From: Echinococcus granulosus
Lineage: Eukaryota; Platyhelminthes; Cestoda; Cyclophyllidea; Taeniidae
Direction: 5' to 3'
Assembly (NCBI RefSeq): GCF_000524195.1
Contig: NW_020170397.1
Coordinates: 1,009,664 to 1,073,663 of the forward strand
DNA length: 64,000 bases
Below are positions 1 through 13,800 of the stretch, one piece after another. The translations under genes were made by a program, and so were the position numbers. Position 1 is the stretch's first letter; the number at the start of each line of letters is the position of its first letter. The notes below the pieces were generated by a model. That model was given only the letters and a program-made list of their open reading frames with translations, was not told where the DNA came from and ran no database searches.

Positions 1-1816
1 TTCGAAGTAAGGTTTGAATAGGGCACGACCCTACGGAACTAAATTTGTGGAACACAAAGTATTAGTACGATTGGTCTTGTAATTTGGACACTAAAAGTTC
101 ATCTGAGTAACGGTTTGGGAGGTAGCCTTAGGTCAGGGTACACAATTGAAAGAGCGATGATATGCCTTCAAAATACACAAAAAGCGCAAAAAAGACCTGA
201 CCTCCGAAATGGGTAAGTAAGGTCAGATATCACGAGCTTAATAACCTCATAAATTCAATAATCGGTGTAACTTCCTCTTTTTTGACCAGTGAAATAGTTG
301 AGAATGGAAACATCAACTAATCGCAGCTGTTCATCGTCTGGCCTTGTCGCTAGGACAGGCTCTGATTATGACGTTAGTTGTCAATACAGGCCCGTGCACC
401 CACATCTCTGAAAATCTAAACAGTACAGTCTCCATTCTATTTTCAAATCGTACCACCGTCACCACTTTTGTTTATACCCAGTTTTGACCAGCTATTCACA
501 GTCTGACGCATTTCCACAATATTTATGCAATTAGACATCTCTTTTACTCATCTTTAGTTCGGACTTCGTTTCTTAACCAACTAATTGAACACTTTATCGC
601 AACATGAATCTCACTACTTGTCTTTATTGCCATTACTGCATTTATCACAAGAATATCGCAGCATCTGGTAATTCCAACGCGTCAGCAGTGACACCAGAGA
701 TCTCAAGCCACCAGTCCGTTGGAATTCCTTCTTTTTTTTTCGCACCAGGGTACCACAATGCCCATGTTTCTGCTTTGTTGGGGTTTCGAGCCAACTTGTG
801 GCTAATGACGAGGCGTGAACTCGTGAACTTCTTGAGCCGGGCGCACTTTATGGCTATACATATATAGATAACAGTACAGTAACAGTATTGTTGCCCTCCC
901 CTTACTCAAGAACGACTATTTTTCCTACAGAAAAGCCACCGACGTGAGGGCGAGCAAGTGACTGAACGGGCTAAAAGATCCTCTTACACAGCTGATTTAA
1001 CGGGACAAGAGTCGGCTGTCAGGTTTGGAGCTAAATCGCTCGTAACCTTTTTCCACTTCAGTTTTTCGAGTGGCGCAAATCCCACACAGCTGTCGATGGG
1101 GAGGAGCTCCTGCACATGCCCATATCAATCTCATTTTTTCAAATATGCATGTGCGCGAGTATTTTTGCCCTGGGTCATCGGGGAGGTGCTATTTGCCCCT
1201 TAGCAGCTGTTGCTTTCGGTGCTTAGAAAAACTGCACGTAAAATAGAACCAACAACGAATTTGCTTGTGTGTGTGCTTGCGAGAACTCAGGTGCTTGGAG
1301 GAAGGAAAGAAGGCAAGAATGAGAGTAGACGAGTGGGGATAACGGCAGGTGGGGCCACGCGGGAAAAATGTCACCGAAAAGGGTAATTGTCAGTGCTACC
1401 ACTATGTGTGTGCGTGTGGCTGTGCGCGTGTGCAAGATTTGGCCAAACAAACAGGAGACGCCGCCGAATCAAACACTAAATGGGCAAACAGAGACATTTT
1501 CGCCGAGGTTAGTGCCGATATGCCCATCCCAGTGCTCCCTAACGTAAAATTTAGCAAAAGGGGAGACAGGAAGGCGATATTTGTGGCTTCGAGGGACTAC
1601 TAAATACGCAGTTGTCGAAGTCATCAGATGTTATGCACAAGAGTAACCACTTGGCATTAGGAACAAATCTCAGAAACTTCCGTAAGAGGAGCAAAGGAAA
1701 TCCTTCCAATTTTGAACACATTCACTGATAATTCAAAGGGGCAGTTAGCCGAAAACCCACATATTCTGATAATGCTTGAGTTGGAGATGAACGCAGAGGT
1801 GAGGATGTGGACTTAC
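1..1816. other. No gene recognised (probably intron of the F-BAR gene)
   Basis: I see no convincing exon on either strand here. The open frames present lack splice-site support and have low-complexity or erratic composition. There is a GT-rich, alternating purine-pyrimidine stretch around 1400-1435. The minus-strand gene to the right ends a visible exon at 1817 with a good donor, so at least one further exon must lie to the left of it, probably outside the window. Confidence 0.4.
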
Positions 1817-4800
1817 GTGAGTCTGAAGTCCATTTTCTTGGGTTTCGATGCCGTTTATGCACTGGATGAGGACATAACAGGCATTGTCATACTCCGTCTC
1901 CGCGGCGGCTTCAAGCGCCGCGAGGTGAGCGGGGTCGAGGTCAGTGGATGCAGCGGCAGCAGTGACGGAGGAAACTCGAGCGCCTTTGCTGCCACGCAAG
2001 TTGGTCTTCTTAAGGTCGGGTCGGAAGAGGGTAGAGCCGAACTGCACCAGGGAGGAGAGGACCGTGGTGCTGCCTTGTGTTACACCTTCTCCCTCGCCCT
2101 CCGAATCCGACTCCGAGTGCCGACCTTCACAAGTAGACAAACAGGTAGTAACTACGCTGCTAACTTTGTAAACAACCCTGAATTTAATATACAATTGGCA
2201 AGAGACGCAATAAAGAGCCTGAGTCGGTCGTTGTAAATAACCCCAACCTGCAACGGCATTACGCGTATCTTTGCATTTCTCAGCAAGGAAACTTGACTGC
2301 ATGTTATTAAAAAGTAACAGAGACAGAAATGTGCTAGAGGTGGCAACTACTCTGAAGTAAATCGTTAATTTATTAGCGAGATATACGCTGATCGTGTTAG
2401 AAACCACCAGAGACGGTGAATTAATCACTAGTCCGTAATGTTTACGTGGGCGAAACTACAGCCCGGAACCTTGTTGGCTGAATTAGGGTAGACTAAGTCT
2501 AACGGCAACGATACATCAGCCAGCACAGAGAATGTAGAGCCTCTAAACAACCTCGATAAAGTTTAATCTGCCTTAGATGTCGACGGAGGTCAACACCTCC
2601 ACCGCTTTTAGATCAAATAACTTACTCTTAAACTAGAAACGAATGTAAAACAATGTTGTTTCATTCTGCGTTTCATCTCTACAATGCCTGACAAGTTAAT
2701 GGAACTAATTTTTCTTAATAATGAAATGACAGCCGATTGACCAGTTGGCATTTGAGCAATGGACAGGGGTGAGGGCTTTGTTGAGAAATCTGCCATGCAC
2801 AAAAAGCGTGGCTCCTATCCTTCCCTGTCCGAAGGCTAAATATCGCCCAGAACTGTTTCCCTTTCTGTGTCAAAGATGTGAATCTGGACAAAACATCAGA
2901 TAAATGCGGCCAACTTCGACTACTTCGGTCAGAAGACGAAAAAAAGAAACATAAATGCTCCAAAAGGAGCACTTACTACAGTCATCAATGCCACCACGAC
3001 TAGACATTCAGTAGGGTTGTATTAATCACAGGATGGGTTGAATTCATGTAATTGACGTTTAAGGAAAACAACCTCCCACAGCCTCATTTATTCATTCGAT
3101 TCAATGACAAGTTAAAAATTACTCATTGTTACCTTTTGTAGAATAAAAACGTCAACTTTGGAGGACCATCTAGTTCAAAAGTATTCACCTCACGTCCGAA
3201 CGCTTTTGATGAACTACTCCCATTGCTGTTGAGTTAGAGGGTCGTGTCTTTCCACTAGTTGAAGTGCTTACGTTAACCGTGATCTGCTAGAGACAGCCAC
3301 AAATGAAATAGTTAAACATCTTAATACGTGTACTCTTTCGATCACATTAGTGCCATGGATTTGCCCCACCCTCGAAGCACTGCCACAAGCACTCTTACAG
3401 TGAAGACGCTACTCAATGATACAAACTTCTGTGAGGAGTCGGAGCCTTCTGCTGGGTTTTCGACAAAAGTAAGCTTGTGTTAGACAGGCCATCTGCCGCT
3501 GCCTTGTTGACAGCACGTGAACTAACAAGAATGAATTCAACCGGATTTGCAGAGGCCAGCACAGCTAAGACAGAGACCGGCATCACAATGTTGCCTTTTA
3601 TTCATATTTTGGCCTTGATAATAAGTTTGAACAGGGGCGAGATTCGGCCTGACAGGAATAAGGCAGCCTGACAGATATTAATGGACAACATTATCTTTAC
3701 AATTATCCCCTCTGTAGATGTTTCTATCCCAATTATCTGGTAGTGTTTGGATACGACTTGGAGGTTTATAAAACTACATTCGGTGGAAAGAATGTACAAT
3801 CTTTCAGAGAGCTAAGATTCATGATTTGACTGAGCCCGTTCACTCTGCTGAGTGCGAGGGAAAGACAACGACATAATGAACCACGTGCTCATGGGCACGC
3901 TCCAATCCTAATGAATCATTCATGCCGAAAAAAAGGAAGCTAGAAGAGCACCTCAGGGAAGTCTGTTTTTGTCTTCTTTATTTTATTCTCCAATCTCATG
4001 CATCTAAGTACGGAATTTTTTGGTAATAGTTAACTCTGCATTCACCAGAAGCCAACAACACATAAAAAAGTTTCCACTTTTAGGCCTAACAGCAACTCTT
4101 TTGTGCATTAGATGCTTAATCTGGAACAGAAAACCTCTACGTACTAATTTGAGATTTTAACATGAAAGGTAGGGGGGTTGTAAAACAGTATGTTTTGGTT
4201 TTTTGCCGACCTCTTCCCTTTACTACTGTTGAGGTTATGACCACAGATGCACATAAAAACATCACATTTGTCCGCAAGGGTTCTGAATTCCTCCAGACAT
4301 TCCTTTGAAGCAAAAAGGTGGATAAATGCTAGGCAAGGTATTTCTATCCTCAGTTATCGCGCAGCCCCAAGCAAAAAAAATAATTTGCACCATCGCAGAT
4401 TATAAAAATTAAGGCTTTGTTTAGGGTTTTTCTTTCTCCATGTGGCTAGATGATTATCCCATGTACTGTGGGCTCGCATTTACGGAGTGGATCAACCGCA
4501 AAAGGCGCAATTAACCTGCAGAGGCAGCTGATAAGGGGGATGAGAAATGTCAGCTGTTACAGAAAAAACTTGTTTGTCAGAACTTAGGAAAGAGCAAGTC
4601 AAGGTCACTTGGTGTTCGAGAGCAGAAGAATGTAGGGCTCCCATATGAAGGCCAAAACTGGAGGAGGGTACCATATTCATATCAGATGTGGGAGATTCGA
4701 CTACCAAATCACCGCTAAGTACTCTTCAGACAACAGGAAGAATCAGGATTTTAAAGGGCCAACATGTTATTTCACATACTTACCATCAGCTACCTCCGAC

Positions 4801-7800
4801 GTGTCTTTGGAATAGAGCTGAGCGAATCGAGACACGAATTTCCCAAAGGAGGCATCTCCCCTAATGTTGACAAGAAACAATTTTGTGGGATCTTTCACCG
4901 AATTTCGAAGTTTGAGAAAGTTATGCATAAAACGCATGGATTCCTACCGATCTTTTGCGTTGGCCGGGTTGTCATGGTAGCCCTCAAACTGGTACTTCTC
5001 CAGGACGACATCTGTCCCACTTTGAACATGTTCCTGAAGAAGGCGATGATAGGGCTGGCCTGGGATGTAATTCTGAAACTTTGTTGCGACATCCTCGTAC
5101 TAGGGGGAAGATAAAATGGGGAAACCCCTCAATTTTAACATTTTGAATGTGACTTATAAACTCTTTTGGCATCTTGAACTCTTGCCGGGTTCTTTTGGCC
5201 ACTTTGCTGAGAAATTCCGGGAAAGATCCATGACAGCGCAGCTCGCCACAAAGACATACCCACGGTAAATCTTTCAATGAGAGGAGGCTCTATTGCCTAT
5301 TTTTAGCCGCCAAGACTAGGCAGTAGAAAAGACATTTTCTTCTGTCATCAAGGCTAAAATGAAGGACGCGCATCACGTTCGTACGCACTTATGACAGAAA
5401 ACAAAAGTGCAGCCAGAATCTGCCTTTGTTGGATAAGTAGCAAAAAAAAGGAAAAAACCACTTCCAAAAGGACTTTTCCGACTCCTTTATTATTCTTTAA
5501 GGCGAAAAAATCCACTTATTATACATTCTTCTGAAGAGAGCGCAAGGGAGAGGACGGAGGGAGCATTCAGCAGTGCAGTGCTACTGAACGAAAGCCGTTT
5601 TAAAATGCAATGCTTTCCTTATTGAAAGAAGTACCCGGAGCCAGGTTAGCTTGCCTATAGACAGAGTCGTATAAAATGCGAAGCTCCTCCCGCAGCAGAC
5701 GCTGTTTTGCCGTTATTGAAGGCACCAATTAAAGCCTCTTTCTCGATGATCTGCCTAAACAGTAGGGAGAACTTAACAGTCTGCAAATTGCTTTTGATGG
5801 TTAGGTAGGCTCATGAACAGCTTACAAGCGCCACTGTGTCTGCACACGTGTGATTCAGTCCCAATTTAGAGTTCATTTATGACTAATGACGGTTTGACAT
5901 AAATTACAGAAAGGCAATAGTTCACTTAGTCGCCTTTTGTATAGCGCCAAGCCTATGCTTAACGAAGATCCAAATATGAGAAGGCTGCAGTCACTACCAG
6001 AAGACCGAGTGGACACTCTCCAAACAAAACAATCTGTCATCGGAGGAAGAACAGGATTGGGTATTGTAAGGTATGGTAGTTGGGAAATGATAATAGCCAA
6101 GTTGATTCGCATTTTGAGGGTAGAAACGCAACTTAACAGAATGATACAGAACGGATCACACTATGCTCAACGCACGAATGTCCACCTCCTTTCTTAAGAC
6201 CAATTTCATTCAAACTTTTGTCTCATCACATTCCACCCCATCGCTAGAGGAGGTTGGTTTTGGAGCACACCACAAACTTCAGTTCTTAAAGGGCAGTAAA
6301 AAACGGATTCTTCTAGCATATTTTAAAGAACAATTTATCACTACCGCATCCAAATTTATCCATTTTTCCCCTGTGACCAAGGCATGGGGGGAGAGGAGGT
6401 GCACCTCACATCATTCCCCAAGCCGAACGATAGGGTAGCATTCACTTGTTTATCTACTTGTCTATCAAACCTTCGCAATTTCCAAGAGCATTTTTATGTG
6501 CAGTCAAAGCTAGTAAAAAGAAATTTCACCCCTCCAACCCTGTTCTAATCGTCATGATTGCACGGATAACAGTTTCACTTCGTCCCACGCAATTTGTATC
6601 TTGAGGGCCGTCAGATCCACTGGACAGCTTTTGGTTAGACCACCGCTGCCCAGTCTTTAAATTCACCAAGAGAGCAACAATTCTTCACGTCTACTCATTG
6701 TTAATTCCAAGAGATTTAATTTAATTTTTCTGACCTAATGCCATGCAAATGCAATCCTCACCGTCATCAACAGCAGCCACTCCTTCGGAGGGATCTGTAA
6801 CCCAATATCCATGAGATCTTGAATATCCTGAAACAGTTGTCTACTTCTATCAAGACAACCTCACGCAAATTAATCTTTTTTGTCAAAAAAAAGTATGCAG
6901 CCTTTTCTACATTGGTGTTCTTCCAAAAAATTAGAGGAAGTCCGTAATTACATAGCACAATGGCGAAAAATAAAGGGGATTAAAGGACTTCAAATCCACT
7001 TCGTCAACAAAATGGCTCCTTTATGGATGGTATATTTCAGTTTTTATAGGGACTATTAAGTAAAATAAGCTTCTCTTGATGCACCAAAAAACTTGAGCAC
7101 CTTTGGCGGGTTAATCAGTTCGGTGGTTGTGGCGTGGAAGAAGTAAACGGTTAAGGCGCTTACGTTGCTCAGCATCTTTGTCCGTGTGACGAAGAGGTGA
7201 CTGATGAGCTCGGCCATCGAATCGCTGACAACTTCGTCACATTTCGTAACTGTTAGCCTTGTATCGCAGATTATTTCAACCTTTACCAAGAGAGGACGAG
7301 CGACAGAAGGAGGAAGGAAAGGAAAGGGATAATTTTAATTTCTTGCATTTGTAAACTTCACTTCGACAAACATTTTCAAAACTTTCCCGCTAAAGAAGTA
7401 CTCTGACCTTTGAGGGTACGTCAGACAAATGAAGCAAAGCTACTTCCACAGAACAAGCGTCTGTGAGGTAAGTTTAGCCTCTTAAAACCTTCTGTCTGTG
7501 AGGCACACTCTGTGGAGGCTGAAAAGTTCAATTATTATATCTAAATTAAGTGCTCCTCTATAATGTTCACGTCCCAATCGCCAGTTTTATTTTTGCTGAT
7601 TGTCAAGATACTACATAACGTCATAGTCTTTTGCGAGTTAAGGTGATAGTTTTTGGATCACGGACAGTAAGTTGTCGTCTCTTTCAGAGGAGGGAGGGAA
7701 AGGGAAGGTAACTCACCCTACTTTTTTCCAGCTCCACGAGTCTCGCGTTTGCCGCGTCCACGGATTCCCTGTAGGCGTACATTAATTCCATCTCCTGAAA

Positions 7801-10800
7801 TAGCAATTTCAAGCAGAGTTATATTGTATTAGTATATCTAACGCCCTATGAAGGACCTCCGACCTCCTATTTTAGTAAGCATTAAAGTTATTTATGTACT
7901 ACGTTGACATCCGGAAGAGAAGTGACACCAGAAGCGCTTGGTTTATCCATTGGACTCAGTTCAAGTAAGGCTGTGGCGATGGAGGGGAGGAGAGGGATGG
8001 GGCCTATGCTTGAGAGATTGACGCAGCAATTAGTGTGCATGGTCACCCTCTCTTTCTCTCTCTCGCGCTTCACGCCTGATCATAGTCAGACATCTTTTGG
8101 CTCACCGCAGCAAGGAAGAAGAAAAACAGCAACCTTTCTTCCGTGCCCCCCGAAAAAACGCTTCTTGAGGTGTTTTCGGTAATATATAAGAAAATCAGCC
8201 TTATTACAACTTCTATCACTATTGAAAGGTGTACGAGACTGCATTTATGTCAATTTCACTTGATATCTGCGTAAATTGGTTTTAAATACTATGGCCTCTG
8301 GAAAAAAGTTACCGGAATTGTAAAAGTAGATTAAGCATTACCATCTGCAATTTCAAGCGACCGAAACACTTCTGCGTAGTCCCTATGTTACAAAAAAACA
8401 AGAAAGGACTGCCATTAGGATACTTCCCCAGCAAATTTCGGAACCGCGGAAATTTACGACAATGTCCAGATCCAGATCTATTTCATGGTCGACTTTTCCA
8501 TTGCTAATGACTAACAACAGATCAGTCATCATAGCAGCCATCCACTAGTTACAGGTTTTAGCATTCTGCGCGGAGTAGGGCGATACTACTGACAGCTTCA
8601 AAAGTAGTTTGCCGGTTGCATTAAAACGCAAAAAATCCACGAGGTGTGCTGAAGGGTCTGAACTCACAATCAAATTAGAGCCATTGATACAAAAAGGCTT
8701 CACTTTTTTCTCCGCGTTTATTCAAGGTGGTGTACTGTAGAGTTATCATTTTGACTCATCTCTGCAATATTTACTTATGAGATGGTCACAAAATGAGTAA
8801 GAAAACCAATTTCTTTGCTGTATATTTCATTAGAAAGGAAACATTTTATTAAAACTACTTCCTCCTCAATTCGTTTAATCTGGACACAGCTTTGACTCCA
8901 TTATGCGTGAATTTTGGCCGTAAAAAGTTCACTATTAATTTGCTTAGCAGAGTCTGTTTAATGCAAGGCGGATACTTTCGATGGATTGTTAGTGTGATCC
9001 CTGAGACTATAAACGGTACTACTTCAAGCTTGAAAATGAATATGCAAGTATGGATGTAGACTTTCGGGGACTAAAAGCACGGAATGGCAAAGTTATATGG
9101 CCACGATCGGTCTTAATTTAGGATTATCATTAGTCACCCAAAAGTTGCTAAAGTGTGCAGCGAATGGGAAACAATGCGAGTGGTGTTGGCTTGATTCTAC
9201 TTCACTCGTTGCTTGCAAGCAGGACCTGGGATTAGAGGAACCGTTTCAGTAGCAAACATTCAAACCTTTTTATGACCTTACTTCACTACTAACGGCTTTG
9301 CCGACCTTCAACTGCATTACAGGGGGTAGAGGGAGGGGACTTTAGAGGGAATTGTGACATTTCATGGTGAGAGGTGCTTTAAGGTAAAAGTCAAAGGAAG
9401 CGAAGTCCACCACGTATAATGGTCCATTAGAGTTTGGCTTCAAATAATTGCACTTTCTTCGAAAGAATAAAGGAAGCCGCATCTGCTAAAAAAAAATACG
9501 GCAGCAACTTCCCTTGAATGGCGAAACATAAGGCTCGGTGCTCTAAAAATAAGTAACTTGTTCGAAACGAACAAAGAGCGCAGGTGTTTCTGCAAATGTA
9601 GGAACTGCTTGTGACCAGTAATTACGACGCACAAAAGGAAACTCAATGGTTCAGTTAAAAGAAGGAGTTTATTTATTTTGCTAGAAATGCCTCTGAATGA
9701 TGACCAAGCAATGACCATGGCATTCGGTGCATCAATTTAAACAACCACTCGGAGAGTGTAGTTTGACTGAGGAAGAGATCTTTCGGAGGCAGCGGTGGTA
9801 GAAACAGAGAGAAAGCGGAGAGAGGATTTTGCAAGTAACAGAATCATCGCTTCGGTCCGCCTTCATACAACACACTCCCAACCCTCGGTGCACATATAAA
9901 TAGCTTCAGTTATGGTTGTCTCTTGCACCATGAAAAGATACCAGCATTCCTGCAGACTATCATTCATCCAAACTTCTAACTGGCCATTCACCCGTTCGCC
10001 TACACAAAGCGTGGTACGAAGCAGCGCTGCGCGGCAATTCAAATTAGACTTAGTGAAACGGCCACAGACAGAGGGATGCAGCTGAAGCAATACCTCCGGT
10101 TTCAACGATTTCAGGGGATTGCCAGTTATGCGAAAGTAACAATTATTCCTAAAAAGGGGGAAACAGCGACCCAATCAACTCATCTGAGTCATGGAGACTT
10201 CCTGTAAAAACATATCTGATATGTTCCTGTCGCCAGGTGCGAGATAATCGGCCATTACTCTGTTTGAAGTCCCAGTCGTTAGAACTATCAGCCCACTTTT
10301 TCAGTGTTTGAATAAGTGATGATTTCAACTGACCTCAGTGTCGCTCATTGGCCACAAAATATGACGACTTGCATTCATCTTAAATAGACTTGTCCAGATC
10401 CAAATTTACTGAATTCGCTTTTCGGTAGTTCCATTGAATGAAGGAAATGCATTTATAAAGTTCAAACAAAAAGCCGCCTTTCTTTGAAATAAACTACCTC
10501 TAAAGTTTTCGGTTATACTTTATTTTATTTAAAAAGTGCATGTTTCGGTTGCAAATCTGCAAGGATTTGTTTGAAGAAGGAGGAGAAGATGGAGAAAGCA
10601 TTGGGGACGTGCATGCAGAGCGAGGGGACGTCTGATGCCTGTCTAGACCCGGCGCGTTTTGACGCAAATATTTCTGGCATTTCGTGTAGCCTTGGGGACA
10701 GCACCGAGAGAGGCTGTGGGGGGCAGATTTCTCCTTGCTATGTTACGAACGCTAAAAAGGGAGTACGACTTTTTTCTTGCTAATGGAGCTGGATTGACGG

Positions 10801-13800
10801 CGCCCAGAGATAAGATCAGCACGATGTATTACCATAATTACTACTTTTTGGCTGTTGGACCACTTCAATACTAAGATGATGCGTCAAGGCAGAAGTATGG
10901 AGGTTAGACAAAAAATTCCCCTTTTTTAACAAATGGAAGGCTCAAACTTATGCCCCACGATTGTGTGTGCAACGTGAGCCCATTGAATGCGGAATCTCGT
11001 GTGAATGCGCAATCTCTTGTTTAGGTTTATAAAAGCGCATTTTGGATTCGAGAGGGTGATGCCGCTGACCCAAGCTTGTGTCCTTGAACAAACAAAGCAG
11101 ATCAAACAGATTCGCATCTTTTCTACCTGTTTCATCATATGTTAGACTCTTCCGATCTACCTGGCTGCTATGAATAAGTCCCACCTTAAATGGAACTGGA
11201 GGATAGCCGCAAGATTTCAACATTCCAGACTGACCTCCTACATTGTTCAAGTCAGTGGTCTTCAAAGAGTGCCACGAACCACAATTTACCTGGCAAAATC
11301 AAGAATTCTTTTCATAGTCCGTGGTGAAACAGGCAGAAGAGGGAATGGATAGTTGGTGGGAAGGAAGTGCAGTCCCCCTAAAGTGTATGTGTGGGTGTGG
11401 GCACGATGTGCACCAGTAGATTTACATCCTCGTCTGCCCCGATTGTAGCCAACAGGTCCGAAGAAAAGCTGCATTCACTGTTTGTGAAAATCTGATTGCA
11501 ACGTCATTCCTCCGCTGTCCTATGCGGGGTTCAAGTCACAATGTGAAATTCGCAATACCTAATAGGTGCATTTGAGACAATAGCCAAATTTTCAATTTAA
11601 CCAGTTTCGACATAAACATGAACAATTTTTGCAAGACGTGCCACTTTATTCGGAGAATGCGATGTAAAAAGCCATTTGAGCCGGATATTTGAGGTTTCCA
11701 AGGTGTTTCTGTAGAGTTTTTGTTAGTTAACAGGTAACGACAACCTTCTCAAACTTTTCTGTCCTTGTTTGAGACACTCTCCTCCATTTACCCTCAGCTG
11801 AAGCACTTTCGCCAGGCTGAAGGGCTTAAGACATGAAAATATTTTGTAATTCCCATGATTTTCATAGAAGATTTTCCTGTATGAGTTAAAGGGCAAGAGC
11901 TTGACAAACTCTTGGCATGAGTTTGACAAAATCAGTATTGAAGTGTCGGTTAAAATTGGGTATGCTTAGCTTGCCTGTAATCCAACCCGTTCCTCTCCTT
12001 CGAAACGTAAAACCCATATTGAGATCCTCAATGCAGTAACCGCATAGATACGTCTGGCAAAATTTAGAAGCTTTAAATTCCCCGCACTCCCTCCTACCTC
12101 AAAAGGAAGACGTGGCACTCAATTTCTCATCTGCTGTGGAAGGAAAAGACCTAACAGGCTGCCTTGAAACAATCGAGGATGGGACTGAACGATGTCTGTG
12201 GCTCCGTTTGAACGACAAGAATGGCCAAGCCAAGGCGAGCTGTGGTTTTCGCACCGGTTTATAAACGGATGTTAGCTTTTGTTTCTGTGTGTGTGTGGAT
12301 GCCATCCCGTGTGCCCGGGAGGCGGTGGTCGCAAGGCCTCTTGCGGTTGGTGTGCACGAACCTCCCTCCCAGCAGGGGAAATGACCACTGTCACCTTTTT
12401 GACAGGACTATTTTTGGACGCGAAGACGCGGTTAAACCGAACGTCAAACTCCAGTTCTATCTAGATCACTTTAAAATCAATCTGCGAGCTCCTCGCTTCA
12501 CCTCAATTTCCTGTTTGCTAGGTCGGTTTTTCTTTCACCTTCCATCGTCCTCATGATTTCACAGTGTTACTATTTAGGCACAACTCTAAATAACTAGTTA
12601 AAATCAAATGAGGGAGGTTTACTTTGAAAAAGAAAAGTAGAATGCGTTGCTGATGCAGGAGCAGCCTACCTTCTTATCATTGTCACCGAGTTGTCTCTCC
12701 AGCCTTTCCACCTTGGCTTTATGCTTAACAACGGCATTCATGAGAGCGGGATCGACAGGAGAGGGAGAAGTGTAGGCAATGGAGGCGGATGCAGAGGCGG
12801 AACTGGCTGAGGTGGAGCCATCAAGGCCATTGTCTGTCGAAGCGGAGGCTACGGAGGTGGTAGCAGTGACTGCGGAGGCAGTACTAGGGGATCCAGAGGC
12901 GGCACCGTTGATGGGGGGCAGTGGCATTGGCGAGGCGAGTGATGTGGTGGTAGCAGCAGCCATAAGATTGGCCTGGGAATCGTTCAGTGTTGCCTGTGCA
13001 GTGGCCAGATCTTCGCGAAGCTTTACACCCGTCTGGCAGCATTTGAAGTAGTTCGACTTTGCCTTAAACAACGCACTCTCCGCGTCCACCATCCGCTTCA
13101 CATCTGCCTTCCACTTTGCCTTCAGCACTTCGCGCGTCTTTGCAAATTCTGTTCTCTGGCGTTTCAGTACCTGTAGTTTAGCACAAGGTCTAATCAAGGC
13201 CCACTTTCTTTCGCAGATCAACTTAGCGAAGCTAGGTCATGCTAAGTCGCTAAACAAAACAGAGCAACAATTACACGATATCAAACATACTTTCGTATTT
13301 GGAAGGAGATAAGCATCGAAAGTAAGACATAAAACAGACCTCAATAAGCTCCCGATATCGTTTGGTGTTGTGCAACTCCGTTTCCTTCGCCTGTTCGCCA
13401 ATCTGCAGAGGGTAGGAGAACAGGAGCGTTTACGTGACAGTGAGTTATGTCTTTAGGGAAAAAACAACTACTATTTTGCTGGAGGGTGCCTTTAAACATG
13501 CAATATGAAAGTGGCATGGTGAACCATTACAGCAAATAATTTAAATGGGGCTGCGTGCTTAAAACATCCTCTGGTTAAGCTGTGTTGTGTTGGTTTACCG
13601 CCCTTTATTTTTTGGCAGAAAATTAGACCAAGATGAGCGAATTTTTTATCCGTATTTAATCAGGAGGACGATTTTAAGTAGAGAACCGTCCATGAGGCTA
13701 AGCGAGGTTGGATACGGTCTTAGGGTGATAGCTCGCAGTGGATGGGTTTGATTGTGCCCTGAGGAATACATTCAACCGGAAAAACAGTGGCTCTTCAACG

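Noticed and set aside
5140..5290. Minus-strand frame reading FLSKVAKRTRQEFKMP next to an F-BAR exon
   Set aside because: It looks mildly coding, but no acceptor/donor pair fits, and the flanking F-BAR exons already join in phase without it.
9863..10174. 103-codon minus-strand open frame
   Set aside because: There is no recognisable motif, no paired splice sites and irregular composition, so it is probably a chance frame in the F-BAR intron.
12779..13051. 90-codon plus-strand frame rich in Glu/Ala/Val
   Set aside because: It is the antisense shadow of the Ser/Ala-rich F-BAR exon.
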